Of a DNA stretch of 64,000 nt, positions 62,476 to 64,000 are shown piece by piece. The DNA is taken from positions 3,607,001-3,671,000 of the forward strand of contig NZ_CP149510.1 in NCBI RefSeq assembly GCF_040126305.1, written 5' to 3'. The notes beneath the pieces are model-generated. The model was not told where the DNA came from. It was given only the letters and a program-made list of their open reading frames with translations, and searched no databases. The stretch is from Pararhizobium sp. A13. Its GTDB lineage: Bacteria > Pseudomonadota > Alphaproteobacteria > Rhizobiales > Rhizobiaceae. Every line of letters begins with the position of its first letter. Positions within the stretch are counted from its first letter, which is position 1. A program made the position numbers and the translations under genes.

Positions 62476-63306
62476 TCATTGGCTGGTTTCTGTGCTCAGT
62501 GCGACGGGCGGCAGTCTCTTGCCCATATCTCCACGCAATAGATTTTCGAAAGCGATAGGCTCCAGCTTTCCCGGTTGCTCGAACGGGTTGGAAAAGGCAA
62601 AAATGAAGAAGAGAACGACACCCGAATAGGCACCGAAAATCGACAATAGAAACATGTGGGTCCGGGTCGGACGATAGACATAGAACGGTATTGAAAGCAG
62701 GCATAGCCCGATCAGTGCCGGTGCCCAGAACATCCCTCCAAACCCTCCCGCGGCGGTTTCTTCCCGGATCTGGCGGAAACGCGCGATAGAGGTCGCCCGA
62801 TCACGCATCCTGTTGCTCAAATAACGTTGGGGGTCCGTCTCCGGCGTAAGCTCGAGCAGACGATCATAAACGTCGTTCCACTGTACCCACGCTTTGGGGG
62901 ACAGGCCCTGACGAGCCCCGAGCATGTCCCACTCCTCGCCGACAACGGTCGCCACGTAATTGGCCAGGTCATGCTGAATCGGCGCCACCTCCGCCCCGCC
63001 GTATCGCCCAATATCGTTGTAGACATCCGATATCGCCACCGCTTCTTCCATCAGGTTGTTGCGAATACCCTTGTAGTCGTCGAGTTCCTGGGCATAGACC
63101 AGAGCCAGGATAAGGCCGTGCAAGGCGGCGATACGCACGGCGACGGTCGCCGCCGCATCATGGGTTCGATCGCCTTCCAGGCCAGGATTGAGCAATGTCC
63201 GGGCCAGGAAATAGCAGAAAAAGACGATCGCAAGCGCCCCGGAAACGAAAGCGAAGCCGACGACGATCGAGGTAATAAGGCCCCCCGGCATGCTCAAAAT
63301 CCCCAT
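62476..63306 (-). CDS. DUF4239 membrane protein
   Basis: A 276-residue integral membrane protein of the DUF4239 family. It has two N-terminal helices ([20 protein letters not shown] and [13 protein letters not shown]), a long polar central part, and two C-terminal helices. I know no function. The ATG at 63306 is used; a longer frame begins at a TTG at 63354. It ends 14 bases before the nitrile hydratase alpha gene, so it may be the first gene of that operon. A link to nitrile metabolism is unproven. Confidence 0.75.
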   Translation of the reverse strand: MGILSMPGGLITSIVVGFAFVSGALAIVFFCYFLARTLLNPGLEGDRTHDAAATVAVRIAALHGLILALVYAQELDDYKGIRNNLMEEAVAISDVYNDIGRYGGAEVAPIQHDLANYVATVVGEEWDMLGARQGLSPKAWVQWNDVYDRLLELTPETDPQRYLSNRMRDRATSIARFRQIREETAAGGFGGMFWAPALIGLCLLSIPFYVYRPTRTHMFLLSIFGAYSGVVLFFIFAFSNPFEQPGKLEPIAFENLLRGDMGKRLPPVALSTETSQ

Positions 63307-63335
63307 CTGCCCAGAATTCGGCGGCGGTTCACCGG

Positions 63336-63929
63336 CTAGCGCAGCATCGGCCAAAGGCTAACGACGAGCAAGACCGCCATTGTGATATTGAACCATTTCA
63401 GCCGGCCCGGATCGGACAGCCATTGCTTCAGCGCCGAGCCGAAACCGGCCCAGGTCGAGACGCTCGGCACGTTGACGATTGCAAAGACGATGCCGACCCA
63501 TATCACGCTGGCGAGATAGCTTTGCTGGCTCGTATAGGTCGCCATCGCGGTAACGGCCATGACCCAGGCCTTCGGGTTGATCCACTGGAAGGCGGCCGCC
63601 TGCAGGAAGGTCATCGGCACGGCATTGCTTTTCCCCTCGGAAAGGCTCCGCGACGTCCCGATTTTCCAGGCGATCCACACGAGATAGGCGCCGCCTGCGA
63701 ATTTCAGCACGGTATAGAGCAGAGGCACGGAATGCAGGAGCGCACCAAGGCCGAGACCGACGGCGATCAACAGCGAGAGGAAGCCGGCGCCGATGCCGAA
63801 CATATGTGGGATGGTGCGGGCAAAGCCGAAATTCACCCCCGATGCGAACAGCATCATGTTGTTCGGCCCCGGCGTGATCGATGTCGTAAAAGCAAAGAGA
63901 AACAACGCCAGAAACGTGTCGGCCTGCAT
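63336..63929 (-). CDS. LysE-family amino-acid exporter
   Basis: A 197-residue translocator with about six helices. It has the N-terminal LysE hallmark FTTSITPGPNNMMLFASGVNFG and the loop LQAAAFQWINPKAWVMA. Members export lysine, arginine, threonine or homoserine lactone-like compounds. A perfect operator TAGGTCA-N7-TGACCTA lies 19 bases before the ATG. The same kind of operator precedes the aminotransferase at 39123. The DUF4239 gene lies 29 bases after its stop. Confidence 0.9.
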   Translation of the reverse strand: MQADTFLALFLFAFTTSITPGPNNMMLFASGVNFGFARTIPHMFGIGAGFLSLLIAVGLGLGALLHSVPLLYTVLKFAGGAYLVWIAWKIGTSRSLSEGKSNAVPMTFLQAAAFQWINPKAWVMAVTAMATYTSQQSYLASVIWVGIVFAIVNVPSVSTWAGFGSALKQWLSDPGRLKWFNITMAVLLVVSLWPMLR

Positions 63930-63947
63930 GGAACCCTCCCGAAATTT

Positions 63948-63968
63948 TAGGTCAATCTAGCTGACCTA
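63948..63968. promoter_or_regulatory. Operator TAGGTCA-N7-TGACCTA upstream of the LysE exporter
   Basis: Perfect 7-7-7 inverted repeat, 19-39 bases before the exporter start on the minus strand. Its partner site is at 40398-40418. Binding here would block or activate the exporter promoter. Confidence 0.6.
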
Positions 63969-64000
63969 TCGATGCAGGCCACCCGAAACTTGTCACGGTG

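Overview
The window is GC-rich DNA with gene families and motifs typical of the Rhizobiaceae (Rhizobium/Agrobacterium/Neorhizobium type). The pointers are many ABC importers, a CASTOR/POLLUX-type channel, a cobalt nitrile hydratase, an ECF sigma/anti-sigma pair and rhizobial small secreted proteins. This placement is inferred from gene content; no rRNA is present. About 62 genes are supported, plus one tRNA, several pseudogenes and a decayed tRNA-targeted element.

Positions 1-24.5 kb form an organosulfur and amino-acid scavenging region. On the + strand lie a sugar-type ABC ATPase and permease (246-2767), a broken LVIVD-repeat gene, and the methionine importer metQ-metN-metI. On the - strand are three operons. 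(a) 24444->15371: two LLM flavin monooxygenases, an M20 amidohydrolase, a GNAT acetyltransferase, a fused permease-ATPase, two sister binding proteins and a third LLM monooxygenase. (b) 14970->12374: binding protein, permease and homocysteine S-methyltransferase. (c) 12138->6025: an RbsBAC-type importer with two permeases and a fourth LLM monooxygenase. Operon (a) has the parts list of the Bacillus subtilis ytm/yxe S-alkyl-cysteine salvage operons (N-acetylate, oxidise, deacetylate, release cysteine). AT-rich CTAT-N5/7-ATAG inverted repeats stand in front of three of these units and suggest one regulon.

Positions 24.5-28.4 kb hold gene debris and a 3.25-kb decayed integrative element. It is bounded by a 46-bp direct repeat of the 3' half of tRNA-Lys(CTT) (25055-25100 and 28306-28351). 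It carries a chimeric, truncated tyrosine integrase, a DNA-ligase fragment, small unknown genes and repeated TTGGAAAC sites near both ends.

Positions 28.5-46.5 kb are mostly core metabolism: PhzF-like protein, NUDIX hydrolase, EEP nuclease, a Fe(3+)-type ABC importer, a CASTOR/POLLUX-type channel, aldo/keto reductase, a PLP aminotransferase, ilvC with an upstream TetR gene, two small secreted proteins, NDH-2, and a divergent Lrp regulator/Asp-Glu racemase pair.

Positions 46.6-64 kb hold a MarR-GNAT fusion, an HxlR regulator with FAD monooxygenase and divergent QorB-like reductase, pdxJ, a membrane protein with a cyclase-like N-domain, a MerR-LuxR fusion regulator, a RecD-like helicase, an AbrB-family membrane protein, a COG4315/ECF sigma/anti-sigma operon, an EAL-PAS-PAS protein, an ArsR/SRPBCC pair, a Co-type nitrile hydratase operon and a LysE exporter. 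The aminotransferase and the LysE exporter, 23 kb apart, share the operator TARGTCA-N7-TGACCTA. No CRISPR array, rRNA or intact insertion sequence was seen.
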